64,000 bases of DNA, taken from NCBI RefSeq assembly GCF_006159205.1, contig NZ_CP040812.1:1-64000 (forward strand). The letters are read 5' to 3'. Below, piece after piece: positions 37,457 to 46,198 of this stretch. The notes below the pieces were generated by a model, which saw only the letters and a program-made list of their open reading frames with translations, ran no database searches and had not been told where the DNA came from. The stretch is from Antarcticibacterium flavum. GTDB lineage: Bacteria > Bacteroidota > Bacteroidia > Flavobacteriales > Flavobacteriaceae. The number at the start of each line of letters is the position of its first letter. Positions within the stretch are counted from its first letter, which is position 1. The position numbers and the translations under genes were made by a program.

Positions 37457-38680
37457 ATGATCACACAAAAGATTTTCAATGATACCGAGACAGCTTTTAA
37501 GTTAAAATCTGACGACGAACTCAACAGGGCTCTCTTCCTATTTGGAATGATCAACAGGCCCACCCTGGTTAAAATAGGAACCTCTTTAACCCGTTTTTCA
37601 TTAAAGATGCACCTGCCGGTGGAGGGACTTATTAAAAGTACTATTTTCAATCAATTTAGTGGAGGGGAATCTACAGATGATTGCCTGCCAACAATTGAGA
37701 AAATGTACACCAAAAAACTTCACAGTATCCTTGATTACTCGGTAGAAGGGAAGGAGCAGGAGGAGCAGTTTGATGCTGCAATGAAAAAGAAGATAAGTAT
37801 CATTGAATTTGCTGCCAAACGAAAGGAATTACCTTTTGCAGTTTTTAAACCAACGGGTATTGGCCGTTTCGCTATATGGGAAAAAGTGACTTCCAGGGTA
37901 ACATTAACCCCGGAAGAAGAAGAGGAATGGAAGCGGGTACAACAGCGTGTTGAGAATATTTGTGAAGCAGCATATCAAAACGATATTAGTGTTCTGGCCG
38001 ATGCAGAGGAAACCTGGATGCAGGGAGCGGCAGATGAGCTAATGGAAAGAATGATGATGAAATACAACCAGGAAAAGGCTATTGTTTTTAATACCATCCA
38101 GTGTTACAGGTGGGATCGTATGCAATACTTGCAGGACTTACATGAAAAAGGAAAGAAAAATGCCTTTAGGGTGGGTGCTAAGATTGTGCGTGGGGCTTAT
38201 ATGGAAAAGGAGAATGAACGGGCCAAAAAAATGGGATACGTCTCTCCAATTTGTGAGAATAAAGAAGCTACAGATGTTAATTTTAATGGAGTTTTATCGT
38301 ACTGCCTGGCCAATTTAGATGATATATCTGTATTTATAGGAACTCATAATGAGGTAAGTAATTACCTGGCCTTACAGATCCTGGAAGACAAAAACCTTAA
38401 AATAGATGATGATCGCGTATGGTTTAGCCAGCTCTATGGAATGAGTGACCATATAAGTTATAATCTTGCCCGAAAAGGGTATAATACTGCCAAACTACTT
38501 CCTTTTGGGCCTGTTAGGGATGTCGTTCCATACCTTATAAGAAGGGCAGAGGAGAATACCTCTGTTAAAGGTCAAACCGGGCGGGAACTTTCCCTGTTGA
38601 TCGAGGAAAAGAAACGCCGCAGGGGGAACCTACAAAAGCAACAAGAGATAAAAGAACAGCCGGGGTTAAGGAGAAGATAG
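37457..38680 (+). CDS. proline dehydrogenase
   Basis: This flavoenzyme oxidises proline to pyrroline-5-carboxylate at the membrane and passes electrons to quinones. The 407-residue monofunctional form has the beta/alpha barrel blocks FAVFKPTGIGRFAIWEKV, VLADAEETWMQGAAD, FRVGAKIVRGAYMEKENERA and ISVFIGTHNE. The substrate-binding signature is YLIRRAEENTS. It is not fused to the aldehyde dehydrogenase half found in PutA. The C-terminus is charged (EEKKRRRGNLQKQQEIKEQPGL). An acyltransferase gene follows after 8 nt, suggesting co-transcription. Confidence 0.95.
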   Translation: MITQKIFNDTETAFKLKSDDELNRALFLFGMINRPTLVKIGTSLTRFSLKMHLPVEGLIKSTIFNQFSGGESTDDCLPTIEKMYTKKLHSILDYSVEGKEQEEQFDAAMKKKISIIEFAAKRKELPFAVFKPTGIGRFAIWEKVTSRVTLTPEEEEEWKRVQQRVENICEAAYQNDISVLADAEETWMQGAADELMERMMMKYNQEKAIVFNTIQCYRWDRMQYLQDLHEKGKKNAFRVGAKIVRGAYMEKENERAKKMGYVSPICENKEATDVNFNGVLSYCLANLDDISVFIGTHNEVSNYLALQILEDKNLKIDDDRVWFSQLYGMSDHISYNLARKGYNTAKLLPFGPVRDVVPYLIRRAEENTSVKGQTGRELSLLIEEKKRRRGNLQKQQEIKEQPGLRRR

Positions 38681-38688
38681 GATAGGTA

Positions 38689-39228
38689 ATGAGATATCTC
38701 TACCGGTTTATCTTCTTTCGTCTTATGGGGTGGAAGCTTATAGGAACAATAGATCCTGCTTTAAAAAAGTGTGTTGTGATCGTTGCCCCTCACACCAGCT
38801 GGTTTGATTTTTTAATAGGCCTAATGGTGCGAAGGATATTAAGACGGGAAATTAATTTCCTGGCCAAAAAGGAATTGTTCAGGCCTCCCTTTGGATGGTA
38901 TTTCAGATGGGTAGGAGGCACACCTCTGGACCGTACTCCTAATCAAAAAAAGGTGGACGCGATTGCTGAAATTTTTGAGCAGAAAGAAGTATTTCGCCTG
39001 GCGATGTCACCTGAGGGTACCCGAAAGAAAACAGAGCGTTGGAAAACAGGATTTTATTATATAGCAAAGGCAGCTAATGTGCCGGTAATTAGGGTGGCTT
39101 TTGATTATGCTAAAAAACAGGTAACTTTTTCTGAACCATTTTATCCAACTGATGATGTAGAGGAAGATCTAAGGAAGATCCTGAAATTCTACGACGGGGT
39201 CCAGGGAAAAGTAGCAGAGAATTTTTAA
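38689..39228 (+). CDS. 1-acyl-sn-glycerol-3-phosphate acyltransferase-like protein
   Basis: The 179-residue protein has the acyltransferase motif I as HTSWFD (H-x4-D) near residue 30, and motif III as SPEGTRKKTERWKTGFYYIA. RFIFFRLMGWKLIG at the N-terminus may be a membrane-associating helix. It belongs to the short PlsC-like group widespread in Bacteroidota, acting on glycerophospholipids or aminolipids at the inner membrane. The exact acceptor is unknown. It is co-directional and nearly contiguous with proline dehydrogenase. Confidence 0.9.
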   Translation: MRYLYRFIFFRLMGWKLIGTIDPALKKCVVIVAPHTSWFDFLIGLMVRRILRREINFLAKKELFRPPFGWYFRWVGGTPLDRTPNQKKVDAIAEIFEQKEVFRLAMSPEGTRKKTERWKTGFYYIAKAANVPVIRVAFDYAKKQVTFSEPFYPTDDVEEDLRKILKFYDGVQGKVAENF

Positions 39229-39230
39229 AA

Positions 39231-39262
39231 AAGAAACCGAAGAGCTTAATCTTCGGTTTCTT
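39231..39262. terminator. terminator hairpin built into the yebC 3' end
   Basis: AAGAAACCGAAGA and TCTTCGGTTTCTT form a perfect 13-bp stem. It stops the plus-strand acyltransferase transcript, and its right arm encodes the last codons (EETED) of convergent yebC. Confidence 0.8.
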
Positions 39263-39965
39263 CCATTGTATGGTATACGTTCTGTACATCGTCATCCTCT
39301 TCCAGCCTTTCCAGGAGTTTCTCAACATCTGCTGCTTCTTCAGGAGACAATTTCTTAGTGACTTGTGGGATCCTTTCAAATCCTGAAGACAGGATCTCAA
39401 TTTCACGGTTTTCCAGTTCCTTTTGAATGGCTCCAAAACTCTCAAAGGGAGCATATATAAGGATATCATTTTCATCCTTGAAAACCTCTTCAGCCCCAAA
39501 ATCGATCAATTCCAGTTCAAGTTCTTCAGGATCTATCCTTTCAGCATTGATTCGGAAATTACAGGTATGGTCAAACATGAATTCAACAGAACCTGAGGTG
39601 CCAAGATTCCCATCACATTTACTAAAATGTGCTCTTACATTGGCAACAGTCCGGTTATTATTATCTGTAGCTGTTTCAACAAGAACAGCAATCCCGTGGG
39701 GAGCATAACCTTCAAAAAGAACGATCTTGTAATCCCCCTGGCTTTTATCACTTGCCCTTTTAATAGCCCTTTCGATATTATCCTTAGGCATATTGACACT
39801 CTTGGCGTTTTGAATTACAGCCCTAAGCCGCGAGTTAGTATCTGGATCTGGCCCCCCTTCCTTCACGGCCATTACTATATCTTTTCCAATACGAGTGAAG
39901 GCTTTTGCCATTGCAGACCAGCGCTTCATTTTACGTGCTTTTCTAAATTCGAATGCTCTTCCCAT
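39246..39965 (-). CDS. YebC/PmpR-family protein
   Basis: The 239-residue protein starts MGRAFEFRKARKMKRWSAMAKAFTRIGKDI, the Bacteroidota variant of the YebC opening, followed by LRAVIQNAKSVNMPKDNIERAIKRAS. The middle has YEGYAPHG-type sequence (LFEGYAPHGIAVLVETATDNNNRTVANVR) and the C-terminus is acidic. Family members are annotated as transcriptional regulators. Recent work on YebC proteins also links some of them to translation of proline-rich stretches, so the molecular role is uncertain. It is a separate transcription unit from the pterin dehydratase gene upstream. Confidence 0.95.
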   Translation of the reverse strand: MGRAFEFRKARKMKRWSAMAKAFTRIGKDIVMAVKEGGPDPDTNSRLRAVIQNAKSVNMPKDNIERAIKRASDKSQGDYKIVLFEGYAPHGIAVLVETATDNNNRTVANVRAHFSKCDGNLGTSGSVEFMFDHTCNFRINAERIDPEELELELIDFGAEEVFKDENDILIYAPFESFGAIQKELENREIEILSSGFERIPQVTKKLSPEEAADVEKLLERLEEDDDVQNVYHTMEETED

Positions 39966-39990
39966 ATAAATTTTAAATGTGGCGTAAAAA

Positions 39991-40029
39991 TAAAAAAAAC
40001 GTTCCAGTTTTATTAAAAAAAAGGAACGT
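39991..40029 (-). terminator. terminator after the pterin dehydratase gene
   Basis: ACGTTCC (39999-40005) and GGAACGT (40023-40029) form the stem. On the minus strand it is followed by a run of Ts. Confidence 0.65.
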
Positions 40030-40049
40030 CCCTGTGATTTTCTTCTTCG

Positions 40050-40337
40050 TTAATCTGAATTTACAATATCCTCAATAGCACGTGCCAGTTCAAAATCTTT
40101 TTCGGTAACACCACCGGCGTCGTGAGTGGACAAAGTAATTTCAAGTTGATTGTAAACATTTGACCAGTTTGGGTGATGCTGCTGGCTTTCGGCTTCAAAA
40201 GCAATACGGGTCATAAGAGTAAAAGCTTCCTTGAAATTTTCAAATTCAAATGAGGTTTGGATCCCGTTGCCGGAATAAGACCATCCTTCAAGGTCTTTTA
40301 GCTTCTCACTTATTTCGTTTTCTGATAATTTTTTCAT
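40050..40337 (-). CDS. 4a-hydroxytetrahydrobiopterin dehydratase (PCD)
   Basis: PCD dehydrates the 4a-hydroxy pterin formed by aromatic amino acid hydroxylases. The start at 40337 (MKKLSENEISEKLKDLEGWSY) gives 95 residues, the family length. A longer frame adds 17 residues with no support. The active-site motif is QQHHPNWSNVYNQLEITLSTHDAGGVTEKDFELA, with the two adjacent histidines and a later His-Asp pair. No phenylalanine hydroxylase gene lies nearby in the window. Confidence 0.92.
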   Translation of the reverse strand: MKKLSENEISEKLKDLEGWSYSGNGIQTSFEFENFKEAFTLMTRIAFEAESQQHHPNWSNVYNQLEITLSTHDAGGVTEKDFELARAIEDIVNSD

Positions 40338-40430
40338 TGTATATCTTTTAGGATAAATTTTGTGTATGCAGTCCATAAAGTTACACAATACAAAAGAGAA
40401 CAGCTAATTTGTGCCATAGAAGCTCCTGTC

Positions 40431-41246
40431 TCAAACGATCACAGAAGATCTCACCACATCCTGTACAGAGATCTGCAGGTTTTTAGGCAGGAGATTATCC
40501 TTGGGCAGGACCGCCAGGAATCTGTCATAATTGGAATCATAGACCTGTTTGAGTAAGGGGTTCTTATATCCCAGGGTTTCGGCTATATCCAGGATAAGAT
40601 CGTGTTGATGGGTAAGGTCATTGCTTCCAAGATGAAAGACACCCTGCTTTTTCCTGTTAATTATATAATGGATTTGCTGGGTAACACGGGTGATCTCTGT
40701 GGCGTTCACCACCACATTTGGAAATACCTCAATGGCTTCTCCAAATTCTATTTTATTCTTGATCTCCAGGACTCGCGGGGAGTTGGAACCAAAAACCATA
40801 GGGAGGCGTACTATATTGTATTTGTTATTGGGAAGTCTAAGCAACGCATTCTCGATCTTGATCTTGAACCTGCCGTAAACACTTTGTGACAAAGTCTTAT
40901 CATATTCATAGGAAGGGTAATTGGTGAAAGCGTCAAAAACGTTGGCAGATGAGATGTAAATAAGTTTACAGTCATTTTGCATTATGTAATTGATAATGGA
41001 AAAATGAGTATGCACCTGGGCGTCAAAATTCCCGCGCAGAGCAGAGATAATAATGGTAGGACGAAGGTTTTCCAGCAATACGCTTATATCCTCGGCTTCC
41101 TGGTCAAAGGCAAAGAATTTCCTGTTGCCGCTGTAGGGGCCAGCATTGCTGGAGTAGGTGCCATAGGTATCAAAATAGGAGCAAAGCTCTTTATATAAGG
41201 CATTCCCTATAAAGCCGCTTGCTCCTAAGATCAATATTTTTTTCAA
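40431..41246 (-). CDS. NAD-dependent epimerase/RmlD-like sugar nucleotide-binding protein
   Basis: The 271-residue protein starts with a Rossmann dinucleotide motif (ILILGASGFIGNALYKEL). The short-chain dehydrogenase active site is visible as Ser-Ser-Ala (LIYISSANVFDAF) and YDKTLSQSVYGRFKIKIENALL with a Tyr-x3-Lys arrangement. IVRLPMVFGSN is typical of extended SDRs that act on nucleotide sugars. It ends with a degenerate C-terminal domain. The substrate is unknown. It lies 5 nt downstream of gcvT on the same strand and is probably co-transcribed. Confidence 0.85.
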   Translation of the reverse strand: MKKILILGASGFIGNALYKELCSYFDTYGTYSSNAGPYSGNRKFFAFDQEAEDISVLLENLRPTIIISALRGNFDAQVHTHFSIINYIMQNDCKLIYISSANVFDAFTNYPSYEYDKTLSQSVYGRFKIKIENALLRLPNNKYNIVRLPMVFGSNSPRVLEIKNKIEFGEAIEVFPNVVVNATEITRVTQQIHYIINRKKQGVFHLGSNDLTHQHDLILDIAETLGYKNPLLKQVYDSNYDRFLAVLPKDNLLPKNLQISVQDVVRSSVIV

Positions 41247-41251
41247 TAGTA

Positions 41252-42334
41252 TTATCCTTTATAAAAAGGCAGCTTCACCTGGGAAGCAGGAATAGCCTTT
41301 TTACGTATCTGGATATATACCTTCTCCTCGGCATCTGCCATTGCAGCCGGTATATAACCCAGTCCTATTCCTTTATCCAATGAAGGCGACATAGTGCCCG
41401 ATGTCACTACGCCAATAATCTTGCCATTTTCATCAACAATATCATATCCCTGGCGTGGAATTCCACGCTCATCCAGTTCAAATGCTATAAGTTTACGTTT
41501 TGGGCCTTCCTCTTTTTCTTTTTTAAGGGCTTCGTGGTTGATAAAATCTTTGGTGAATTTAGTGATCCAGCCCAAACCGGCTTCGATAGGGGATGTGGTC
41601 TCGTCTATATCATTCCCATACAGGCAATACCCCATTTCCAGCCTTAAGGTATCCCTTGCGGCAAGGCCTATAGGTTTGATGCCAAAGTCTTTTCCGGCTT
41701 CCATAACCCCTTCCCATATTTGAACTGCGTCATCATTTTTGAAATAGATCTCAAAACCACCGCTACCTGTATAACCTGTAGCAGAAATGATCACATTCTT
41801 TGCGCCTGCAAATTCAGCAACCTCGAAGGTATAGAATTTCATTTCAGAAAGGTTTATATCTGTAAGTGACTGCATAGCTTCTGCAGCCTTTGGGCCTTGT
41901 ATGGCCAGTAAAGAATATTCATCAGAAAGATCCCTAATATGGGCATCCATGGTATTATGCTGGGAAATCCAGTTCCAGTCTTTCTCAATATTGGAAGCAT
42001 TCACTACCAGCAAATATTTTTCAGCATTTATCCTGTAAATGATAAGGTCATCCACAATTCCTCCTTCTTCGTTAGGCATACAGGTATATTGTGCCTTCCC
42101 ATCAACAAGTTTTGAGGCATCATTGCTACAAACTTTTTGGATTAGGGCCAGTGCATTCTCCCCGGTAACAAGAAATTCTCCCATATGAGATATGTCAAAC
42201 ACCCCAACTGCTTTACGCACGGTTTCGTGTTCAGCATTTACACCCTCGTAGGAGACGGGCATATTATATCCTGCAAATGGGACCATTTTGGCATTTAAAG
42301 CCTTATGAACTTCTGTAAGAGCGATTTCTTTCAT
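41252..42334 (-). CDS. gcvT: glycine cleavage system aminomethyltransferase (T protein)
   Basis: GcvT transfers the methylene group from aminomethyl-lipoyl H protein to tetrahydrofolate, releasing ammonia. The 360-residue protein has [70 protein letters not shown] and [14 protein letters not shown]. The C-terminus includes [21 protein letters not shown]. The gcvH and gcvP genes are not in the window, so the system is split, as in many bacteria. Promoter not identified. Confidence 0.97.
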   Translation of the reverse strand: MKEIALTEVHKALNAKMVPFAGYNMPVSYEGVNAEHETVRKAVGVFDISHMGEFLVTGENALALIQKVCSNDASKLVDGKAQYTCMPNEEGGIVDDLIIYRINAEKYLLVVNASNIEKDWNWISQHNTMDAHIRDLSDEYSLLAIQGPKAAEAMQSLTDINLSEMKFYTFEVAEFAGAKNVIISATGYTGSGGFEIYFKNDDAVQIWEGVMEAGKDFGIKPIGLAARDTLRLEMGYCLYGNDIDETTSPIEAGLGWITKFTKDFINHEALKKEKEEGPKRKLIAFELDERGIPRQGYDIVDENGKIIGVVTSGTMSPSLDKGIGLGYIPAAMADAEEKVYIQIRKKAIPASQVKLPFYKG

Positions 42335-42475
42335 TTGATTAAAATTTGGGCAAATTTATCTATTTCAGGCTGAATATAGGGTAATTTCCACGACAATTAT
42401 TAGGAATTTAATATTGCTGAAGGATTGCCGCGGCAGAAGTTTTATATTTGAACAACACCACCAAGGACCATAGTT

Positions 42476-44002
42476 ATGAATATATACGACGTCAGGTATT
42501 TAGCTGAAGCAGATGAGAAAACAATTGAACGGCAGGAGATCACCTCTACAGATCTTATGGAGCGTGCCGCGACTGAAGCTTTTAAAGAGATCATCTCCCG
42601 GTTGGAGCCCGGCCCGGTACCGATAAAAGTATTTGCGGGCATTGGAAATAATGGGGGAGATGGGTTGGTGATAGCTAGGCTTCTCCTGGGCGAGGGTTAT
42701 AATGTAGAGGTATTCATTGTCGACTATTCCCGCAATAGGTCCAAAGACTTTTTAATCAATTATAATAAATTAAAAGAGCTCGGCAGGCCGTGGCCTGTAT
42801 CCATAAAAAGTGAAGATGAAATACCTGAAATTGCTGAAACAGATATTGTGATAGATGCAATTTTTGGAATTGGCCTTAATCGCCCTGCTGAAGGGTGGGT
42901 GGCTTCACTCATAAGCAAGATTAACTTGTCCAGTGCGCTCGTCATTGCCATTGATATGCCCTCGGGACTGTTTGCTGATAAGATGCCGAAAACCGGACAT
43001 GACATTATTAAAGCTCATTTAACCCTTACTTTTCAGTCTCCTAAGCTTGTATTCTATTTACCGCAAACCGGAAGTTATGCCGGTGAAGTCGAGGTTCTGG
43101 ATATTGGCCTGGACCAGGATTTCCTCTCCTCTCTCCCGGTGAGGGCAAAACTTATTGATCATATCCAAATTCTGGATATGTATCGTCCAAGGGATAAATT
43201 TTCGCATAAGGGTACTTACGGTCATAGTCTTATCATTGGAGGTAGCTATGGCAAAATTGGAAGTATTTCCCTTACAGCAAGAGCAGCATTGCGAAGTGGG
43301 GCTGGAATGGTGAGTATCTATGCACCATCCTGTGGGTACGAGATCCTTCAAACTGTATTGCCTGAGGCTATGGTAATAATGGATGAGGGAGATAAGGAAA
43401 TAATGAATATTAAATATGATCTCAAACCGGAAGTAGTATGCTTTGGTATGGGGGCAGGAACATCGGGTACCACTACAGGGGCTTTTAGAAACCTTCTGGA
43501 GGGAATTAAATTTCCTATGGTAATTGATGCCGATGGCTTGAATATGCTCTCCAAAAACAAGGAATTTTTAAAACTGTTGCCGCCCCAGTCTGTATTAACG
43601 CCACATCCCCGAGAACTGCAGCGGCTTATTGGAGATTGGGAGGATGACCTGGACAAACTGGATAAAGCCATGGAATTTTTAAATAAATACTCGCTGGTAA
43701 TGGTCCTTAAAGATGCTCATACCATAATATTATCGGGTAATGAAATGTATATTAACGATACAGGGAATCCCGGTATGGCAACGGCAGGAGCAGGAGATGT
43801 GCTGGCCGGGGTTATAACCGCCTTTATATCCCAGGGTTATTCTCCTCTGGAAGCAGCGATTATTGGAACCTGGCTCCACGGCAGGGCGGGAGATCTTGCA
43901 GCAAATGAATTGAGCTATGAAGGGATGATTGCGGGTGATATAACAAATTATATAGGAAAGGCGATTCTTGAGCTATTTAAAAATGATGAAGATTCTTCTT
44001 AA
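42476..44002 (+). CDS. nnr: bifunctional NAD(P)H-hydrate epimerase / ADP-dependent NAD(P)H-hydrate dehydratase
   Basis: It repairs hydrated NADH/NADPH (NAD(P)HX). The 508-residue protein is a two-domain fusion. Residues ~1-215 are the YjeF-N epimerase (ITSTDLMERAATEAF, GIGNNGGDGLVIARLL, DAIFGIGLNRP, IDMPSGLF). Residues ~225-500 are the ribokinase-like dehydratase (YGHSLIIGGSYGKIGSISLTARAALRSGAGMVS, VIDADGLN, VLTPHPRELQRLIG, DTGNPGMATAGAGDVLAG). The normal order and length are kept. It starts 141 nt from divergent gcvT and is probably transcribed alone. Confidence 0.97.
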   Translation: MNIYDVRYLAEADEKTIERQEITSTDLMERAATEAFKEIISRLEPGPVPIKVFAGIGNNGGDGLVIARLLLGEGYNVEVFIVDYSRNRSKDFLINYNKLKELGRPWPVSIKSEDEIPEIAETDIVIDAIFGIGLNRPAEGWVASLISKINLSSALVIAIDMPSGLFADKMPKTGHDIIKAHLTLTFQSPKLVFYLPQTGSYAGEVEVLDIGLDQDFLSSLPVRAKLIDHIQILDMYRPRDKFSHKGTYGHSLIIGGSYGKIGSISLTARAALRSGAGMVSIYAPSCGYEILQTVLPEAMVIMDEGDKEIMNIKYDLKPEVVCFGMGAGTSGTTTGAFRNLLEGIKFPMVIDADGLNMLSKNKEFLKLLPPQSVLTPHPRELQRLIGDWEDDLDKLDKAMEFLNKYSLVMVLKDAHTIILSGNEMYINDTGNPGMATAGAGDVLAGVITAFISQGYSPLEAAIIGTWLHGRAGDLAANELSYEGMIAGDITNYIGKAILELFKNDEDSS

Positions 44003-44069
44003 TATTGATTTATATTAATTTATTTTAGCAATTGTTTAACCAACTGCAGGGAAAGTTGCAAAGGGGTTT

Positions 44070-44099
44070 AATATGAATGGAATAAGCTGTATTCATATT
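44070..44099. other. inverted repeat upstream of hutH
   Basis: AATATGAAT and ATTCATATT form a perfect 9-bp inverted repeat with a 12-nt spacer, 60 nt before the hutH start. With no T-run it is more like an operator or leader structure than a terminator. Confidence 0.45.
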
Positions 44100-44159
44100 A
44101 TTCGTTATGGAGCTTTCCAGTATATTGGATGTTAAGCAATCAAAAAATTTAATTTTTTT

Positions 44160-45671
44160 ATGGAACCCTACCATTATATTAGTTCGGCAGTTCTGGATTT
44201 GCAGGTTATATATGACATCATTAAGAACAATAAAAAACTGGAGTTAAGTGATGAGGCGCGATTAAATATTGAAAAGTCCCGCAGTTTTTTAGATAAGAAG
44301 ATCAATGAAAATGACAAACCCATCTACGGGATCAACACCGGGTTTGGCTCCCTTTGCAATGTTAAGATATCCCAGGAAAACCTTACTGAGCTACAGGAAA
44401 ATTTAGTAATGTCCCACGCATGTGGAAGCGGACCCAAGGTTAAAAAACCTATAATAAGGCTCATGCTGCTGCTGAAGATACAGTCCTTAAGCTATGGCAA
44501 TTCTGGTGTGGCATTAACAACTGTTCAAAGACTGGTAGATTTTTATAATGAAGATATCCTGCCCGTGGTTTATGAACAGGGTTCCCTGGGAGCTTCTGGT
44601 GATTTAGCGCCACTGGCACATCTATCGCTTCCCCTAATAGGCAAAGGGGAAGTTTATTTTAAAGGCGAGGTGCTTCCAGGGGAAGAAATCCTGAAGAAGT
44701 TTGGATGGGAACCATTAAGATTGCAGTCTAAAGAGGGACTTGCTCTCTTGAACGGAACACAATTTATGAGTGCCCACGGTATCTATGCTCTATTGGAAAC
44801 TTACAAGATATGTTACCTGGCAGATTTGGTTGGAGCGGTTTCTGTAGACGCATTTGACTGTAATATGTCTCCCTTTGATGAATTGGTCCATATGGTAAGG
44901 CCGCACAGGGGGCAAATCAAAACAGCAGAAAGACTGCGAGAGTTTCTTGATGGCAGTGAAATAGCTGCAAAAGAAAAGGAAATTGTTCAGGATCCTTATT
45001 CATTTCGGTGTATCCCACAGGTGCATGGAGCAACGAAGGACACGATCTCTTTTGTTAGAAAAACTTTCAAGACCGAGATCAATTCAGTAACAGATAATCC
45101 CAATATTTTTATAGAGGCCAACAAAATTATATCAGGTGGCAATTTTCACGGTCAAACCCTGGCTTTGGCCCTTGATTATATGGCTATTGCCCTGGCAGAA
45201 CTCGGCAATATTTCTGAACGCCGAACCTATCAATTAGTTTCGGGTCTTAGGGGTTTACCAACTTTCCTTGTGGAGAACCCGGGCTTGAACAGTGGTTTTA
45301 TGATCCCGCAATATACCGCGGCCAGTATAGTGAGCCAAAACAAGATGTATGCTATGCCCGCAAGTATAGATTCAATAGTCTCTTCAAACGGGCAGGAGGA
45401 TCACGTGAGTATGGGAGCAAATGGAGCTACTAAAGTGCTTAGGGTGCTGGATAATATCACCACGATCCTGGCCATTGAACTGTTTAATGCATCCCAGGCC
45501 TTACATTTTAGAGAACCTGCAAAATCATCCCGTTTTATTGAAGAATTTGTAGGCTCCTTTAGAGAGCTGGTGCCTATAGTCAAGGAAGACCAGGTTATGG
45601 CTACCCATATTCAAAATGCCAGGAAATTCCTAAAAGGAATGGAAATAGGGGAGGAAATACTTTTTGATTAA
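44160..45671 (+). CDS. hutH: histidine ammonia-lyase
   Basis: HutH deaminates histidine to urocanate. The 503-residue protein carries the MIO cofactor triad Ala-Ser-Gly at 145-147 (GSLGASGDLAPLAHL). The active-site loop tyrosine lies in YGINTGFGSL. SVTDNPNIFI and GNFHGQTLALALDYMAIALAE are also typical of the lyase family. No hutU, hutI or hutG is adjacent. A related aromatic-amino-acid lyase activity cannot be excluded from sequence alone. The last 4 bases overlap a convergent gene. Confidence 0.93.
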   Translation: MEPYHYISSAVLDLQVIYDIIKNNKKLELSDEARLNIEKSRSFLDKKINENDKPIYGINTGFGSLCNVKISQENLTELQENLVMSHACGSGPKVKKPIIRLMLLLKIQSLSYGNSGVALTTVQRLVDFYNEDILPVVYEQGSLGASGDLAPLAHLSLPLIGKGEVYFKGEVLPGEEILKKFGWEPLRLQSKEGLALLNGTQFMSAHGIYALLETYKICYLADLVGAVSVDAFDCNMSPFDELVHMVRPHRGQIKTAERLREFLDGSEIAAKEKEIVQDPYSFRCIPQVHGATKDTISFVRKTFKTEINSVTDNPNIFIEANKIISGGNFHGQTLALALDYMAIALAELGNISERRTYQLVSGLRGLPTFLVENPGLNSGFMIPQYTAASIVSQNKMYAMPASIDSIVSSNGQEDHVSMGANGATKVLRVLDNITTILAIELFNASQALHFREPAKSSRFIEEFVGSFRELVPIVKEDQVMATHIQNARKFLKGMEIGEEILFD

Positions 45672-46045
45672 ATATCTACTTTAAATTTCAACCAATTGAG
45701 GGCTTCTTCCAGGGTTTCGAAAACCTCAAAGGAATTGCGGTCTTTAAAAAATTGTTTTTCCAAAATAGCATTTTGCCTGCACGTTTCGTTTGTAGTAACT
45801 ACGGCGATCGCCTTTAGATTTGTTGTGCTGGCACTCTCAAGGTAAACCATTGGATTGACGGCATAGGAATTCTTACGAAATGAAACATATCCATATGGAC
45901 GGTTGGAAAAAGCTTTTTTTCCCATCTCCAACAATTTTCGGTTTTGCTCCACGTCAAGGAGAATTCCTTCATTGAGCTCTGCAATGAGTACATTATCTTT
46001 GAACCAAACTTTTCCAAAGTCCAGTTTAATTATATCTTCAGTCAT
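45668..46045 (-). CDS. small STAS/SpoIIAA-like protein of unknown function
   Basis: The 125-residue protein alternates strands and helices (IIKLDFGKVWFKDNVLIAEL, VEQNRKLLEMGKKAF, LKAIAVVTTNE, FEVFETLEEALNWLKF). This resembles the SpoIIAA/STAS-like fold often annotated in flavobacteria. There is no signal peptide. It overlaps the hutH 3' end by 4 bases in convergent orientation. The fold assignment is by eye and unverified. Confidence 0.65.
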   Translation of the reverse strand: MTEDIIKLDFGKVWFKDNVLIAELNEGILLDVEQNRKLLEMGKKAFSNRPYGYVSFRKNSYAVNPMVYLESASTTNLKAIAVVTTNETCRQNAILEKQFFKDRNSFEVFETLEEALNWLKFKVDI

Positions 46046-46146
46046 AAATTTGTAGGGAAAATATGATGCTGCAATGTAGTATTTAATTTTCTAATTCGTA
46101 AGAAAAAAAGGTTGCTAATGTGGGTATTAAAGAGGGAAATTTCCAT

Positions 46147-46178
46147 AAAAAAAACAGCTCCCGGAAAAGGAGCTGTTT
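46147..46178 (-). terminator. hairpin terminator after clpC
   Basis: AACAGCTC and GAGCTGTT form the stem, and a run of As on the plus strand gives the T-run on the clpC transcript. It lies about 20 nt past the clpC stop. Confidence 0.8.
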
Positions 46179-46198
46179 AAGTAATTTATCCTGGGAAT

